Source: Martinezella rhizogenes (lineage in GTDB: Bacteria; Pseudomonadota; Alphaproteobacteria; Rhizobiales; Rhizobiaceae). Taken from it: DNA of 64,000 nt. Numbering within the stretch: position 1 is the first letter of the stretch; every line of letters starts with the position of its first letter. The stretch lies in NCBI GenBank assembly GCA_013322215.1, contig JAAMEZ010000036.1, positions 1,037,277 to 1,101,276 of the forward strand, in the 5' to 3' direction. The position numbers and the translations under genes are program-made. The notes under the pieces are model-generated. The model saw only the letters and a list, made by a program, of their open reading frames with translations, made no database searches and was not told the origin of the DNA. Positions 1-8,272 of the stretch are shown one piece after another.

Positions 1-102
1 GACGCCAAGAGCGGACATGACGGCCTCCGTCAGTTTGGCAGTCAACGCCTGCTTTTGAGCCTCGGGGCGACCGGCCAGCATTTTCACGACGACGTGCGGC
101 AT
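1..102 (-). CDS. Tautomerase family protein (4-oxalocrotonate tautomerase-like), partial
   Basis: Only the first 34 codons lie in the window; the gene runs off the left edge. The start reads MPHVVVKMLAGRPEAQK, the N-terminal beta strand of small tautomerases in which Pro-2 becomes the catalytic N-terminal proline after Met removal. It begins one base beyond the stop of the cupin gene, so the two are almost certainly co-transcribed. Enzymes of this family ketonise enol intermediates, often in aromatic-ring catabolism or electrophile handling. The substrate cannot be told from this fragment. Confidence 0.8.
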   Translation of the reverse strand, partial: MPHVVVKMLAGRPEAQKQALTAKLTEAVMSALGV

Positions 103-103
103 T

Positions 104-514
104 TCACATCCCTCCGGCTGTGAGGCCATATTGCTCGTCGGTAACATGCTCCATCCAGTCGACGAGTTTACCGTTCAGGTGCTCGTGGATGGCTATGTGG
201 GTCATTGCGGTCGTGGGGGATGCGCCATGCCAATGTTTCTCGTTTGGCGCGAACCATACAACGTCGCCAGGCTGGATCTCCTCGATCGGGCCTCCTTCGC
301 GCTGCACACGGCCGAGGCCGGCGATCACGATCAAGGTTTGGCCGAGAGGATGGGTATGCCAAACCGTGCGGGCGCCCGGCTCAAACGTCACACTACCAGC
401 GGCGGCGCGGCGCGCGTCGTTCGATGCGAATAGCGGGTCGACGCGCACGGTTCCGGTGAACCACTCGGCCGGGCCTTTGCCTGAAGGCTGACTTCCGTTC
501 CTGGTGATGTCCAT
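104..514 (-). CDS. Single-domain cupin protein
   Basis: A 136-residue small cupin, often annotated as (R)-mandelonitrile lyase-like or as a cupin of carboxymuconolactone decarboxylase neighbourhoods. Cupin motif 1 is visible as VWHTHPLGQT (His53, His55, Gln59) and motif 2 as PGDVVWFAPNEKHWHGA (His94, His96). These His residues would hold a metal. No signal peptide is seen, so it is probably cytosolic. It is transcribed away from the LysR gene at 696 and shares an operon with the tautomerase. A role in handling reactive aldehydes, quinones or lactones is inferred from context; the exact reaction is unknown. Confidence 0.82.
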   Translation of the reverse strand: MDITRNGSQPSGKGPAEWFTGTVRVDPLFASNDARRAAAGSVTFEPGARTVWHTHPLGQTLIVIAGLGRVQREGGPIEEIQPGDVVWFAPNEKHWHGASPTTAMTHIAIHEHLNGKLVDWMEHVTDEQYGLTAGGM

Positions 515-605
515 GATGTCTCGTTCCTTCGGAAGATGATTGTTTTCGGATAGATTCTAGTCCGTGCCATAAGGTCCGATTAGACCGCAAATCATGCTAG
601 CTATT

Positions 606-620
606 ATGTGTTGCGCACAT
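606..620. promoter_or_regulatory. Candidate LysR box between cupin and LysR genes
   Basis: ATGTG-TTGCG-CACAT is a 5-bp-arm inverted repeat fitting the T-N11-A rule for LysR sites. It lies between the divergent cupin operon and the LysR gene at 696. A close relative (ATGTGCGCTGTGCAT, 2449-2463) lies upstream of the CMD gene on the other side of the same LysR gene. Confidence 0.5.
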
Positions 621-695
621 GAATAGGCGCTCACAACATGCCCTATTCGGCGGAGGCGCAGCAGATTCCCGCATAATTATGAAAGGCATACATAA

Positions 696-1586
696 ATGCT
701 CAGAGAAAACATCCATGACCTGCTGGCCTTTGTGGTGGTTGCGCGCGAAAAGAGCTTCACCAGAGCCGCTGCGCAACTGGGCATGTCTCAATCCGGCCTG
801 AGCCATGCAATTCGGGGGCTGGAGGAGCGCCTCGGGCTGCGTCTGCTGACGCGCACGACGCGCCAGGTCGCACCTACCACCGAAGGAGACCTGCTGCTTT
901 CGACTCTCGGTCCGCGCCTCAAAGAAATCGAGAACGAACTGACCGCCCTGACAGAGCGGCAAGAGCGGCCGGTCGGCAATTTCCGCATCACAGCTGAAGA
1001 TTACGCAGTGATGGCGGTTCTGCGCCCCAAGCTGCAGCGCCTGATCGACTATCCCGATATCAAGGTTGAGATCATCATCGACTACGGCCTGACTGACATC
1101 ATCGGCGATCGGTTTGATGCCGGCGTGCGCCTCGGCGGCATAGTCTCGCAGGGCATGATCGCCGTGCCGATCGGTCCCGCGATGCGGATGATCGTCGTTG
1201 CCGCCCCGTCTTACATGAACGGTCGGGAAATGCCGTGCGTGCCCCAGGATCTGACCAACCATTCTTGCATCAACTTGCGCCTGCCGACGCATGGCGGGCT
1301 TTATGCCTGGGAGTTCGAAAAGGACCGCGAGGAGCTGCGCGTTCGCGTCGATGGCCAGCTGATCTGCAACAGCGTCGTCCATATCTACAACGCAGCTCTC
1401 GACGGCTTCGGATTCGCCTATCTGGAAGAGAGCCTTGTGGCAGCCGATCTTGCCACCGGCCGTCTGGTCCAGGTTCTCGACGACTGGTGCGCGCCGTTCG
1501 AGGGCTATCATCTGTACTACCCGACGCGCCGGCAGAGCTCGCCGGCGTTCGGTATTCTCGTTGACGCGCTGCGCCATCGCGAATGA
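696..1586 (+). CDS. LysR-family transcriptional regulator
   Basis: 296 residues, the usual LysR length. An N-terminal winged helix (about residues 4-62; FVVVAREKSFTRAAAQLGMS then SGLSHAIRGLEERLG) is followed by a periplasmic-binding-protein-like effector domain. It is divergent from the cupin/tautomerase operon and convergent with the secreted CMD protein, a common arrangement for a LysR protein controlling its neighbours. Similar T-N11-A motifs upstream of both neighbours (606-620, 2449-2463) support that. The ligand is unknown. The ATG at 696 was chosen because the winged helix starts within a few residues. Confidence 0.92.
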   Translation: MLRENIHDLLAFVVVAREKSFTRAAAQLGMSQSGLSHAIRGLEERLGLRLLTRTTRQVAPTTEGDLLLSTLGPRLKEIENELTALTERQERPVGNFRITAEDYAVMAVLRPKLQRLIDYPDIKVEIIIDYGLTDIIGDRFDAGVRLGGIVSQGMIAVPIGPAMRMIVVAAPSYMNGREMPCVPQDLTNHSCINLRLPTHGGLYAWEFEKDREELRVRVDGQLICNSVVHIYNAALDGFGFAYLEESLVAADLATGRLVQVLDDWCAPFEGYHLYYPTRRQSSPAFGILVDALRHRE

Positions 1587-1592
1587 CGCGAG

Positions 1593-2360
1593 CTAGCCGG
1601 CGCGCTTGGCGAAGATCTCCTTGAAGACCGGCACGGCGCTCATGGCATTCGGCCAGCCGGCGTAGAAGGCCGACTGAGTCAGAACTTCTGCCGCCTCGGC
1701 CTCGGTCAGGCCGTTGTCCATCGCGCGGTTGAGATGGTAGGTGATTTGCATCCCCTGGCCATTGGCGATCAGGGCGCTGACCGTCACCAGGCTACGGTCG
1801 CGCGGCGCGAGATCCGGGCGGAGCCAGAGATCATGGAAAAGCGCGCTGCCAGTGTAGTCAACAAGGCTCTGCGATGCCGGCCCTACATTTGCCTGCACGG
1901 CCGCCGCCCGTTGATCTTCAGTTGCCTGATCGAGCGACATTAGATCCGGCGTCGCGCTTGGCAGCTGATCGGCGCCAATGCCGCGCTGTTTGAAGACGTC
2001 GGCCGCCGCGACGACAGCCGCCATCGCATTGCCCCAGCCGGCATAAAACGCCAGGTGAGTGAGAATTTCCGACAGCTCGGCAGGCTTCACGCCGTTATCC
2101 AGCGCGACATTCAAGTAGAAGGGCAGTTCAGTTGTCTGGTTGCGGGCGATCAAGATCGCGACGGTGACGATGCTGCGGTCGCGCGTCGATAGGCCTGGGC
2201 GCTTCCAGACCCCGCCTAGGAGCGTTGTCGACGTGTAGCGGTCGAGGGCGGGAGCCACTGCCTGAATGGCCTGCGCGTAGATCGCGACGCTTTCCTGAGC
2301 ATTGGCACTATCGAAACCCACGATGGAAAGTGCGAGCATGGTGATGGCGGAGGTTTTCAT
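1593..2360 (-). CDS. Exported double-domain carboxymuconolactone decarboxylase (CMD)-like protein
   Basis: 255 residues with a signal peptide (MKTSAITMLALSIVGFDSANAQ, cleavage probably near residue 21) and two CMD/AhpD-fold repeats. Repeat 1 has TRDRSIVTVAILIARNQ then LTHLAFYAGWGNAM; repeat 2 has PRDRSLVTVSALIANGQ then LTQSAFYAGWPNAM. No AhpD CxxC motif is present, so peroxidase activity is unlikely. The conserved His of repeat 1 is Gln in repeat 2. A cytosolic paralogue lies at 11952-12671. It probably acts in the periplasm on a lactone or electrophile; this is family inference only. Confidence 0.82.
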   Translation of the reverse strand: MKTSAITMLALSIVGFDSANAQESVAIYAQAIQAVAPALDRYTSTTLLGGVWKRPGLSTRDRSIVTVAILIARNQTTELPFYLNVALDNGVKPAELSEILTHLAFYAGWGNAMAAVVAAADVFKQRGIGADQLPSATPDLMSLDQATEDQRAAAVQANVGPASQSLVDYTGSALFHDLWLRPDLAPRDRSLVTVSALIANGQGMQITYHLNRAMDNGLTEAEAAEVLTQSAFYAGWPNAMSAVPVFKEIFAKRAG

Positions 2361-2682
2361 AGGATTCCTCTCATAACGGGATTTTAGGTTTCCCGGGAGG
2401 GTAGGGCAGTCGACCTATGTGATATAGCGTCATAAATTGATAGGACTTATGTGCGCTGTGCATTAATCGGCTATCAAAGCAAGATTTGTTCAACCTCATT
2501 AGGCCGACGCGATCGTGACTGCGATCACGGTATCCGCCTACAGCTGCAGCAGTTGTGGAGAAAGACGCTGCCTACGTGATCATCCGACCTGCGGTGCCCT
2601 TAAACTCCGGGCCGAGATCTTCAAGCTCAATGGGTGATGAGCGGAATTCGCGCGATCCAAAAGCGTTCATACCATGCCAAGC
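2361..2682. other. Intergenic region upstream of the exported CMD gene
   Basis: No gene is seen. The stretch carries the promoter side of the CMD gene (AT-rich around 2420-2480, including the LysR-box-like motif at 2449-2463) and the downstream end of the LysR gene at 2683. Nothing else is recognisable. Confidence 0.6.
2449..2463. promoter_or_regulatory. Second LysR-box-like motif, upstream of the CMD gene
   Basis: ATGTGCGCTGTGCAT fits T-N11-A. It shares the core ATGTGCGC with the reverse complement of the site at 606-620. It lies 89 bp upstream of the CMD start codon at 2360. The likely ligand is the LysR protein encoded at 696-1586. Confidence 0.42.
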
Positions 2683-3621
2683 CTATGTCGCTGAAAGCCC
2701 AACGGGTTGATCGATCTCCTGATCGAACCGTTTCGGTAATTCGCTTGCAAGAGCGTCGATCGCCAGCCGGGAACGCAGTGGGAGATGTTGCGCTACTGGC
2801 CAGACTGCGTAGGTTTCTATCGTGGCACTTGGCCTGTCCGCCCAGAGTTCAACCAGATTGCCGGCGCGTATGTGATCGCTGACGAGCCAATAGGGCAGCC
2901 AGGCAAGCCCCATGCCTTCGACGGCGGCGTCCGTAATCGTCTCCAAGTCGTCGAAGCGGAGCCTGGAGGCAACGGGCACATCAACGAGGTTGCCGGACAA
3001 ATCAGGAAGCCGCCACGGCAATGCGTAATCGTTGCGCCAATAGACAAGCGTGTCGTGATCCTCGAAATCGGCAAGGGAGTGCGGCTGTCCGCGAACCGCC
3101 AGATATGCCGGGGACACACAGAGCGCCTTGCGTTGGCTGACAAGCCGCCGTGCGCGCAATGAGGTTCCATTACCGAGTGCACCGTTGCGAATGGCAAGGT
3201 CGAAGCCATCGGCGATCATATCGACCTGGCGGTCATTGAAGCTGAGCTCGAGTTCAAGCTTCGGATGCTGGCGGGCATAGGCACGCAGAATGGGCGCGAC
3301 GCAGTAGCGGCCGAACAATACGGGCAGCGATACGCGAAGTTTGCCGACAACCTCGCGCCGTCCGGTTTCCAACAGGGATTCGCCCGTGCGCAACTCCTCG
3401 ATGGCACGCACGCATCTCTCGTAATATTGCTGGCCATCTTCGGTCAGACATTGCGTGCGGGTCGTTCGCTGAAACAGGCGGACACCAAGTCGTTCTTCCA
3501 GGCGGGCAATGGCCTTGCCGACAGCCGAAGGAGTGAGGGAGAGCCGGTCGGCCGCTCTTTTGAACCCCCCAGCTTCAACGGCTTCCACAAAGACTTCTAT
3601 CCCGTCAAATCTGTCGCGCAT
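2683..3621 (-). CDS. LysR-family transcriptional regulator (copy A)
   Basis: 312 residues. The N-terminal winged helix (about 1-62) begins MRDRFDGIEVFVEAVEAG, then ADRLSLTPSAVGKAIARLEE, followed by an effector-binding domain. This is the CrgA/PA-type LysR subgroup that often controls flavodoxin or oxidoreductase genes. It is divergent from the flavodoxin operon at 3820. It is clearly paralogous along its length to the LysR protein at 10144-11061, which is itself divergent from a paralogous flavodoxin. It probably senses a quinone or other electrophile; the ligand is unknown. Confidence 0.92.
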   Translation of the reverse strand: MRDRFDGIEVFVEAVEAGGFKRAADRLSLTPSAVGKAIARLEERLGVRLFQRTTRTQCLTEDGQQYYERCVRAIEELRTGESLLETGRREVVGKLRVSLPVLFGRYCVAPILRAYARQHPKLELELSFNDRQVDMIADGFDLAIRNGALGNGTSLRARRLVSQRKALCVSPAYLAVRGQPHSLADFEDHDTLVYWRNDYALPWRLPDLSGNLVDVPVASRLRFDDLETITDAAVEGMGLAWLPYWLVSDHIRAGNLVELWADRPSATIETYAVWPVAQHLPLRSRLAIDALASELPKRFDQEIDQPVGLSAT

Positions 3622-3819
3622 GGCGAAACCTTTTCAGACGCATTTGTGACGCGATTGCGGAATTTAAGGAAATAAACAAGTGAAAAACAATCGCCACTGC
3701 TGAATACCATTCTACGATATCGATGAGATCAAGCAAATGACATTTTCAGGGCGATCAGGGGCGCACGGCCCAAATCGCCCTCCCGTCATGCGGATTCTCA
3801 TTGCTAGAGGGCGATCAAG

Positions 3820-4395
3820 TTGTTGATTTCAATCGTATATGATAGTGGCTTCGGTCACACCGCACGCGTCGCTGAAGCCGTGGCGGCCGGCGTTGACGAG
3901 GTACCGGGAGCTGAGGTGAAACTCATCGCGGTTGCGGACGGTCCGATGGACTGGGCGACACTTGAGCGGAGCGATGCCATTGTCTTCGGATCGCCGACCT
4001 ATAACGGCCTGATCAGCGCCAAGTTCAAGCAGTTCTTCGAAGATTCGACCAAGGCGGCCTGGTCGGCTCAAACGTGGCGCAACAAGATTGCCGCTGGCTT
4101 CACCAATTCAGGAGCCCAGCACGGCGACAAGCTGAACTCGCTCATATCGATGGCATTGTTCGCAGCCCAGCACGGCATGATCTGGGTCGGCCTCGATATG
4201 ATGCCGGGCAATAGCAGCAGCACCGGCAGCGTGGATGATCTCAACCGGCTTGGAAGCTGGCTGGGGGTCATGACCCAATCGAACGTAGACCAGGCCCCGG
4301 ACGTCGCGCTGATCGGCAGCGATCTGAAGACGGCTCAGTATCTCGGCCGGCGCGTGGCGGAGACGACCAGCCGGTTTCAGCCCGTCCAACCATAA
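3820..4395 (+). CDS. Flavodoxin/WrbA-like NAD(P)H-quinone oxidoreductase (copy A)
   Basis: 191 residues with the flavodoxin fold: a P-loop-like FMN phosphate site (IVYDSGFGHTARVA, about residues 5-18), the second FMN loop (FGSPTYNG) and a third (AAGFTNSGAQHGDK). The family reduces quinones by two electrons, avoiding semiquinone radicals. The start is a TTG at 3820; no in-frame ATG is available upstream, and the flavodoxin strand begins at once. It heads a six-gene plus-strand operon (3820-8041). A paralogue is at 11235-11792. Confidence 0.85.
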   Translation: MLISIVYDSGFGHTARVAEAVAAGVDEVPGAEVKLIAVADGPMDWATLERSDAIVFGSPTYNGLISAKFKQFFEDSTKAAWSAQTWRNKIAAGFTNSGAQHGDKLNSLISMALFAAQHGMIWVGLDMMPGNSSSTGSVDDLNRLGSWLGVMTQSNVDQAPDVALIGSDLKTAQYLGRRVAETTSRFQPVQP

Positions 4396-4416
4396 ACCAA
4401 ACGAAGGAGCCTGACT

Positions 4417-4716
4417 ATGAAACTGCTTTGCCTCGACGTCCCACAGCCCGGTGCCTCGCTGGAGAAGTATCAGCCGCATATGCAGGATGAGGCCCGCCAC
4501 GCCTGGCAGATGTACAAAGGCGGGATCATCCGTGACATCTACTTCCGGCAGGACCGTCCCGGTGTCGCCATCATCGCGGAAGCCGAGTCCATCAACGCGG
4601 CCAAAGCGGCGCTCGCCGAATTTCCCCTCGCCAAGGCAGGCCTGATCGACTGGGAGCTGATCCCGCTCGGTCCGTTTACGAACTGGGAATCGCTGTTCGC
4701 CCCCGGCAACGCCTGA
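4417..4716 (+). CDS. Small dimeric alpha/beta-barrel protein (muconolactone-isomerase-like)
   Basis: 99 residues, 21 bp after the flavodoxin gene and preceded by AAGGAG. Two beta-alpha-beta halves are visible (IIRDIYFRQDRPGVAIIAEA; then AAKAALAEFPLAKAGLIDWE), as in YciI/muconolactone isomerase-type barrels. Such proteins bind small lactones or ketones between subunits, but this one lacks a residue that would fix a reaction. Some relatives are loosely annotated as superoxide dismutase; nothing here supports metal binding. Confidence 0.65.
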   Translation: MKLLCLDVPQPGASLEKYQPHMQDEARHAWQMYKGGIIRDIYFRQDRPGVAIIAEAESINAAKAALAEFPLAKAGLIDWELIPLGPFTNWESLFAPGNA

Positions 4717-4768
4717 TTCCGCGTACGCGTCCGAGCTATCGGGCTCACGACAATTCGGAGTAAACACC

Positions 4769-5818
4769 ATGAACGCACTGGGCTTTGCGGCTCAATCGGC
4801 CACTGGACCGCTCGAGCGTTTCGCCTTCGAACGGCGCACACCCCGGCCAGATGACGTCGTTATCGACATCCTCTACTGCGGCGTCTGCCACACCGACCTC
4901 CATTTGGCCCGAAACCATGGCGGCTTCACGACTTACCCCATCGTGCCGGGCCACGAGATCATCGGGCGGGTGCGTGAGGTCGGTGCAGGTGTGTCGCGCT
5001 TCAAGGCTGGTGACATGGTTGGGGTCGGCTGCATGGTGGATTCCTGCCAGCATTGTAAGCCCTGCCTCAACGGCTGGGAGCAGGACTGTGACGAGGGTCC
5101 GACTTTCACCTATAACGGTAGCGATCGGCAGGATGGCAGCATCACCTATGGCGGCTATTCGGATTCCATCCCCGTGCGCGAAAAATTCGTGCTGTCATTG
5201 CCTGATGGGCTCGATCCGGTCGGCGCCGCACCATTGCTTTGTGCTGGTATCACGACCTGGTCACCGTTGCACCGCTGGAATGTCGGCAAGGACAGCAGGG
5301 TCGCGGTGATTGGCCTGGGCGGGCTTGGCCACATGGCGCTGAAGCTCGCCAAGGCGCTTGGCGCCGATGTCACCCTGTTCACCCGCTCGGCCGGCAAGGA
5401 GAAAGATGCTTTCCGCCTCGGCGCCGACCATGTCGTCCTGTCGGGCGATGCGGAGCAGATGAAGGCCGTCGCCGGCCGCTTCGACGTCATTATCGATACT
5501 GTTCCCTACGATCACGACATCAATCCCTATATGCCAACTCTGGCGCTGGAAGGCGTGTTGGTCCTCGTCGGCTATCTCGGACCTCTCAGTGCGCCGGTCG
5601 ATGCTGCAAATGTCGTACGCGGCCGCCGGGCGATCTTGGGTTCCTTCATCGGCGGCGTGTCTGAAACCCAGCAGATGCTCGATTTCTGCGGCGAACACGG
5701 CATCGTCTCCGATGTCGAGATCATACCCATTCAGAAGATCAACGAAGCCTATGAGCGCATGTTGAAGAGCGATGTGAAATATCGCTTCGTCATCGACATG
5801 GCCTCGCTTAAATTCTGA
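4769..5818 (+). CDS. Zinc-dependent NAD(P)-alcohol dehydrogenase (YahK/CAD-like)
   Basis: 349 residues. Catalytic zinc ligands are visible in GVCHTDLH (Cys40) and GHE (His62/Glu63). The structural zinc site is the Cys93-Cys96-Cys99-Cys107 cluster. The Rossmann motif GLGGLGHMA lies near residue 180. This fits the MDR subgroup containing E. coli YahK and cinnamyl-alcohol dehydrogenases, usually NADPH-linked aldehyde reductases. Within this operon an aldehyde-detoxifying role is likely. The spacing of 52 bp from the previous gene and 10 bp to the next supports co-transcription. Confidence 0.88.
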   Translation: MNALGFAAQSATGPLERFAFERRTPRPDDVVIDILYCGVCHTDLHLARNHGGFTTYPIVPGHEIIGRVREVGAGVSRFKAGDMVGVGCMVDSCQHCKPCLNGWEQDCDEGPTFTYNGSDRQDGSITYGGYSDSIPVREKFVLSLPDGLDPVGAAPLLCAGITTWSPLHRWNVGKDSRVAVIGLGGLGHMALKLAKALGADVTLFTRSAGKEKDAFRLGADHVVLSGDAEQMKAVAGRFDVIIDTVPYDHDINPYMPTLALEGVLVLVGYLGPLSAPVDAANVVRGRRAILGSFIGGVSETQQMLDFCGEHGIVSDVEIIPIQKINEAYERMLKSDVKYRFVIDMASLKF

Positions 5819-5828
5819 GGAAAAATCC

Positions 5829-6518
5829 ATGACCGAAATCATCAAGCCCGTTCTGTGCGTGGTCACGAGCCATCCGATCCGCGGTGACAGCGGCGAGCCG
5901 ACCGGCTTCGCTATGGTCGAATTGACCCATCCGCTCCAAGTGTTTGAGGCAGCCGGCATTCAGGCGGAAATCGCCTCGATCCGGGGCGGTCATCCACCGA
6001 TCGACTTCTTCGACCTCTCCGATGCGGCTAACGCTCACTACTGGAATGACAAGCACTTCCGCGCGGCACTTGCGCATTCCCTGGTGCTCGGCGACCTCGA
6101 CCCATCGCGCTACTCGGCAGTCTTCTTTGCCGGAGGCCACGGTACGATGTGGGACTTCGCAGAGAGCGAGGCCGTGCAAAAGGTCATCCGCGAAATCTGG
6201 GAAGCGGGCGGCATCGTCTCGGCAGTCTGCCACGGCCCGGCCGCGCTGGTGAACGCCACACTTTCCGACGGCAGCTATCTCGTGGCTGGCAAGAGGCTTG
6301 CCTGCTTCACGGATGAGGAGGAGGCCGAGGTCAGATATACGAAGGTGGTGCCATATCTCCTTGCGACCACTCTCAAGCAGCGCGGCGCGCTGCATCAGGC
6401 TGCACCGAATTGGTCGGAAAATGTCGTAACCGACGGTCGCCTGATTACCGGCCAGAACCCGGCTTCTGCGCACGGCGTCGGCCAAGCTATCGTCGATCAG
6501 TTGACGACGAAAGGCTGA
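5829..6518 (+). CDS. DJ-1/PfpI superfamily protein (class I glutamine amidotransferase-like)
   Basis: 229 residues. The nucleophile elbow is AVCHGPAAL with Cys134-His135, and the partner acid is Glu31 (FAMVELTHP). This is the HchA/YhbO-like architecture of glyoxalase III or protein deglycases rather than a true glutamine amidotransferase. The ribosome-binding site GAGGAAAAATCC precedes the ATG. In an operon with an aldehyde reductase and a quinone reductase, a role against methylglyoxal-type carbonyls is plausible. The enzymatic activity is inferred. Confidence 0.83.
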   Translation: MTEIIKPVLCVVTSHPIRGDSGEPTGFAMVELTHPLQVFEAAGIQAEIASIRGGHPPIDFFDLSDAANAHYWNDKHFRAALAHSLVLGDLDPSRYSAVFFAGGHGTMWDFAESEAVQKVIREIWEAGGIVSAVCHGPAALVNATLSDGSYLVAGKRLACFTDEEEAEVRYTKVVPYLLATTLKQRGALHQAAPNWSENVVTDGRLITGQNPASAHGVGQAIVDQLTTKG

Positions 6519-6579
6519 ACGCTGCCCTTCGTGCAAAGGGTTACCCGGCCGAGGGCCAAAATATAGAGAAGCTCGACCA

Positions 6580-6999
6580 ATGGAGATCGTTGCTGGTACG
6601 CGCAAGCAGATGACCGCAGATGCTGAGGTCCTTGCCCGATTGGAAGGTGCTTGGCATCTTGTGACCATCGAGCAGCCCGACGCGAACGGAGCGATGAGGA
6701 GCGCCAGCGTAGAAGGCCTCCTCGTCTTTACAGGCGATGGTCAAATGGCGGTTCAGGTTCGCAACCTCGAACCCGATCATGTCGATAGCGCATATAGCAG
6801 TGCTGGATACGAAGCGAGCTACGGCAGCATTGCACTTGATGCCCTGAACGGCGTCTTTGTCTATCGGGTCGAAGGAGCGTTGGTTCGCGGGCTTGTGGGA
6901 CAGGACTTCCGGCGAGCTTACAGCTTCGTGGATGATCAACTTATCCTCACATCCACGCGGGATGATGAAAAATGGCGCGTCGTTTGGCGCCGCGGATGA
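6580..6999 (+). CDS. Lipocalin-like domain protein
   Basis: 139 residues. LEGAWHLVTIEQPDANG near residue 20, VEGLLVFTGDGQMAVQV and the closing strand DEKWRVVWRR match the lipocalin-like domain found in many bacterial catabolic operons, often beside amidohydrolases or dehydrogenases. It is predicted to be a beta barrel binding a small hydrophobic ligand. No signal peptide is seen. The first ATG was chosen because AGAGAAG lies about 9 bp upstream; a second ATG at 6610 lacks such a site. Function unknown. Confidence 0.68.
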   Translation: MEIVAGTRKQMTADAEVLARLEGAWHLVTIEQPDANGAMRSASVEGLLVFTGDGQMAVQVRNLEPDHVDSAYSSAGYEASYGSIALDALNGVFVYRVEGALVRGLVGQDFRRAYSFVDDQLILTSTRDDEKWRVVWRRG

Positions 7000-7021
7000 T
7001 GCGAATCCAAAGGTTTCAGAG

Positions 7022-8041
7022 ATGAAGATCATCGCGATCGAAGAGCATGTTCTCCCCAATGAGGTGAAGCAGGCCTGGAATACCATACCCGGCGCCGATG
7101 ATGGGACGCTTAGCCTCAATCCAGGGATCATTGGTGAACGGCTTGCCGACTTTGGAGAACAGCGGCTGGCTCTGATGGACGAGACGGGCGTCGATGTTCA
7201 GGTTCTCTCCTTGACGGCACCGGGCCTCAACAATCTTGGTCACCACGGCATCGATCTTGCTCGTCGTGCCAATGATTTGCTGGCCGAAGCCGTTTCTGCC
7301 AACATGTCCCGCTTCCAGGCGATGGCAGTTCTGCCATCCTCGGAGGCTGATGCGGCGGCGCTGGAGTTGAGGCGATCCGTCGAGCAACTTGGCTGCAAGG
7401 GTGCCGTTCTTTTCGGGCGGGTCGGCGACAAAAATCTGGATCATCCGATCTTCGAACAGACATTCGCTTGTGCGGCCGAACTCAATGTGCCCCTCCTGAT
7501 CCATCCGCAGATACCGCGGATGAGCGTGCGCGAGTCCTATTACGCCGGTTTTAGCGCCCCCGTCGATCTCGCCTTGTCCACATTCGCGCTTGGATGGCAT
7601 TTCGAGGCGGGTATCCAGTTCGTGCGTCTGATCCTGGGTGGCATCTTCGACCGCTATCCAACCCTTCAGGTGATCCTGGGTCATTGGGGCGAGTTGGTGC
7701 TGTTCTATCTTGAGCGGCTTGTGATGATTGATCGTGTGTCCAAGCTCCAGCGGCCATTCATCGACTATATTCGCAGCAATCTTTATCTGACTGCAAGCGG
7801 CATGTTCAGTCCGACCTATATGCAGCAGGCGATCGACGCCGTCGGTATCGACCGTGTCCTGTTCTCGACTGACTATCCGTACCAATACCGTCCCGGAGGC
7901 GATGCACGTGGTTTCGTAGCGGGGCTGGAGTTAGATGATGCCAGCAAAGCGAAATTCGCCTATCGGAATTGGGAGCGCTTGACCGCAGGCGGTGGCAAGG
8001 ATCAAGTACGACTGCATACAGCTGCTCCTGACGAGCGGTGA
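7022..8041 (+). CDS. Amidohydrolase (ACMSD/2,3-dihydroxybenzoate decarboxylase-like)
   Basis: 339 residues. It starts MKIIAIEEHVLP with the Glu/His metal motif of the amidohydrolase-2 family. His residues follow in LLIHPQIP and VILGHWGE, and the metal/proton-handling Asp is in FSTDYPY. The family includes non-oxidative decarboxylases of aromatic acids (ACMSD, gamma-resorcylate and 2,3-dihydroxybenzoate decarboxylases). The frame is open further upstream, but the motif places the start at 7022, 22 bp after the lipocalin gene. Last gene of the operon; the substrate is unknown. Confidence 0.84.
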   Translation: MKIIAIEEHVLPNEVKQAWNTIPGADDGTLSLNPGIIGERLADFGEQRLALMDETGVDVQVLSLTAPGLNNLGHHGIDLARRANDLLAEAVSANMSRFQAMAVLPSSEADAAALELRRSVEQLGCKGAVLFGRVGDKNLDHPIFEQTFACAAELNVPLLIHPQIPRMSVRESYYAGFSAPVDLALSTFALGWHFEAGIQFVRLILGGIFDRYPTLQVILGHWGELVLFYLERLVMIDRVSKLQRPFIDYIRSNLYLTASGMFSPTYMQQAIDAVGIDRVLFSTDYPYQYRPGGDARGFVAGLELDDASKAKFAYRNWERLTAGGGKDQVRLHTAAPDER

Positions 8042-8272
8042 TATGGACGTTTACGCATCGACGCAAGCACTGAACTCGTGCTGTCTCAAGCCATATTGAG
8101 ATGGAATGAAAGTCAAAGCGCGGAGATTCTGATTTAACTGTTGAGGCGGCAGCTTAGCATTCAAACAATCGTGTCGGCAGTTTGATCCATCGTATTGACG
8201 GAAGTATTATTTCAATTGACGGCCTGCACTGAATGTTGGATCAGTGCGCAATAAATTCTTCTGCGGCGTCCG
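8042..8272. other. Gene-free stretch after the amidohydrolase
   Basis: No coding sequence is recognisable. It contains an AT-rich segment with two direct copies of ATTGACGG (8194-8201 and 8215-8222, 21 bp apart). No terminator with a U-tract is obvious. Confidence 0.5.

Noticed and set aside
672..681. CATAATTATG palindrome shared with 24103-24112 as a common operator
   Set aside because: It is short and AT-rich, resembles a promoter -10 region, and has only two copies ahead of unrelated genes; chance is likely.
597..1577. Long minus-strand open frame (326 codons) opposite the first LysR gene
   Set aside because: No family features; the plus-strand LysR reading is complete and recognisable, so this is an antisense shadow typical of high-GC DNA.
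4417..4716. Annotation of the 99-residue protein as superoxide dismutase
   Set aside because: No metal-binding His/Asp pattern of any superoxide dismutase is present; a dimeric alpha/beta-barrel fold fits better.
6857..7021. Upstream extension of the amidohydrolase frame by 55 codons
   Set aside because: It overlaps the lipocalin-like gene and adds no homologous sequence; the metal motif begins at the ATG at 7022.
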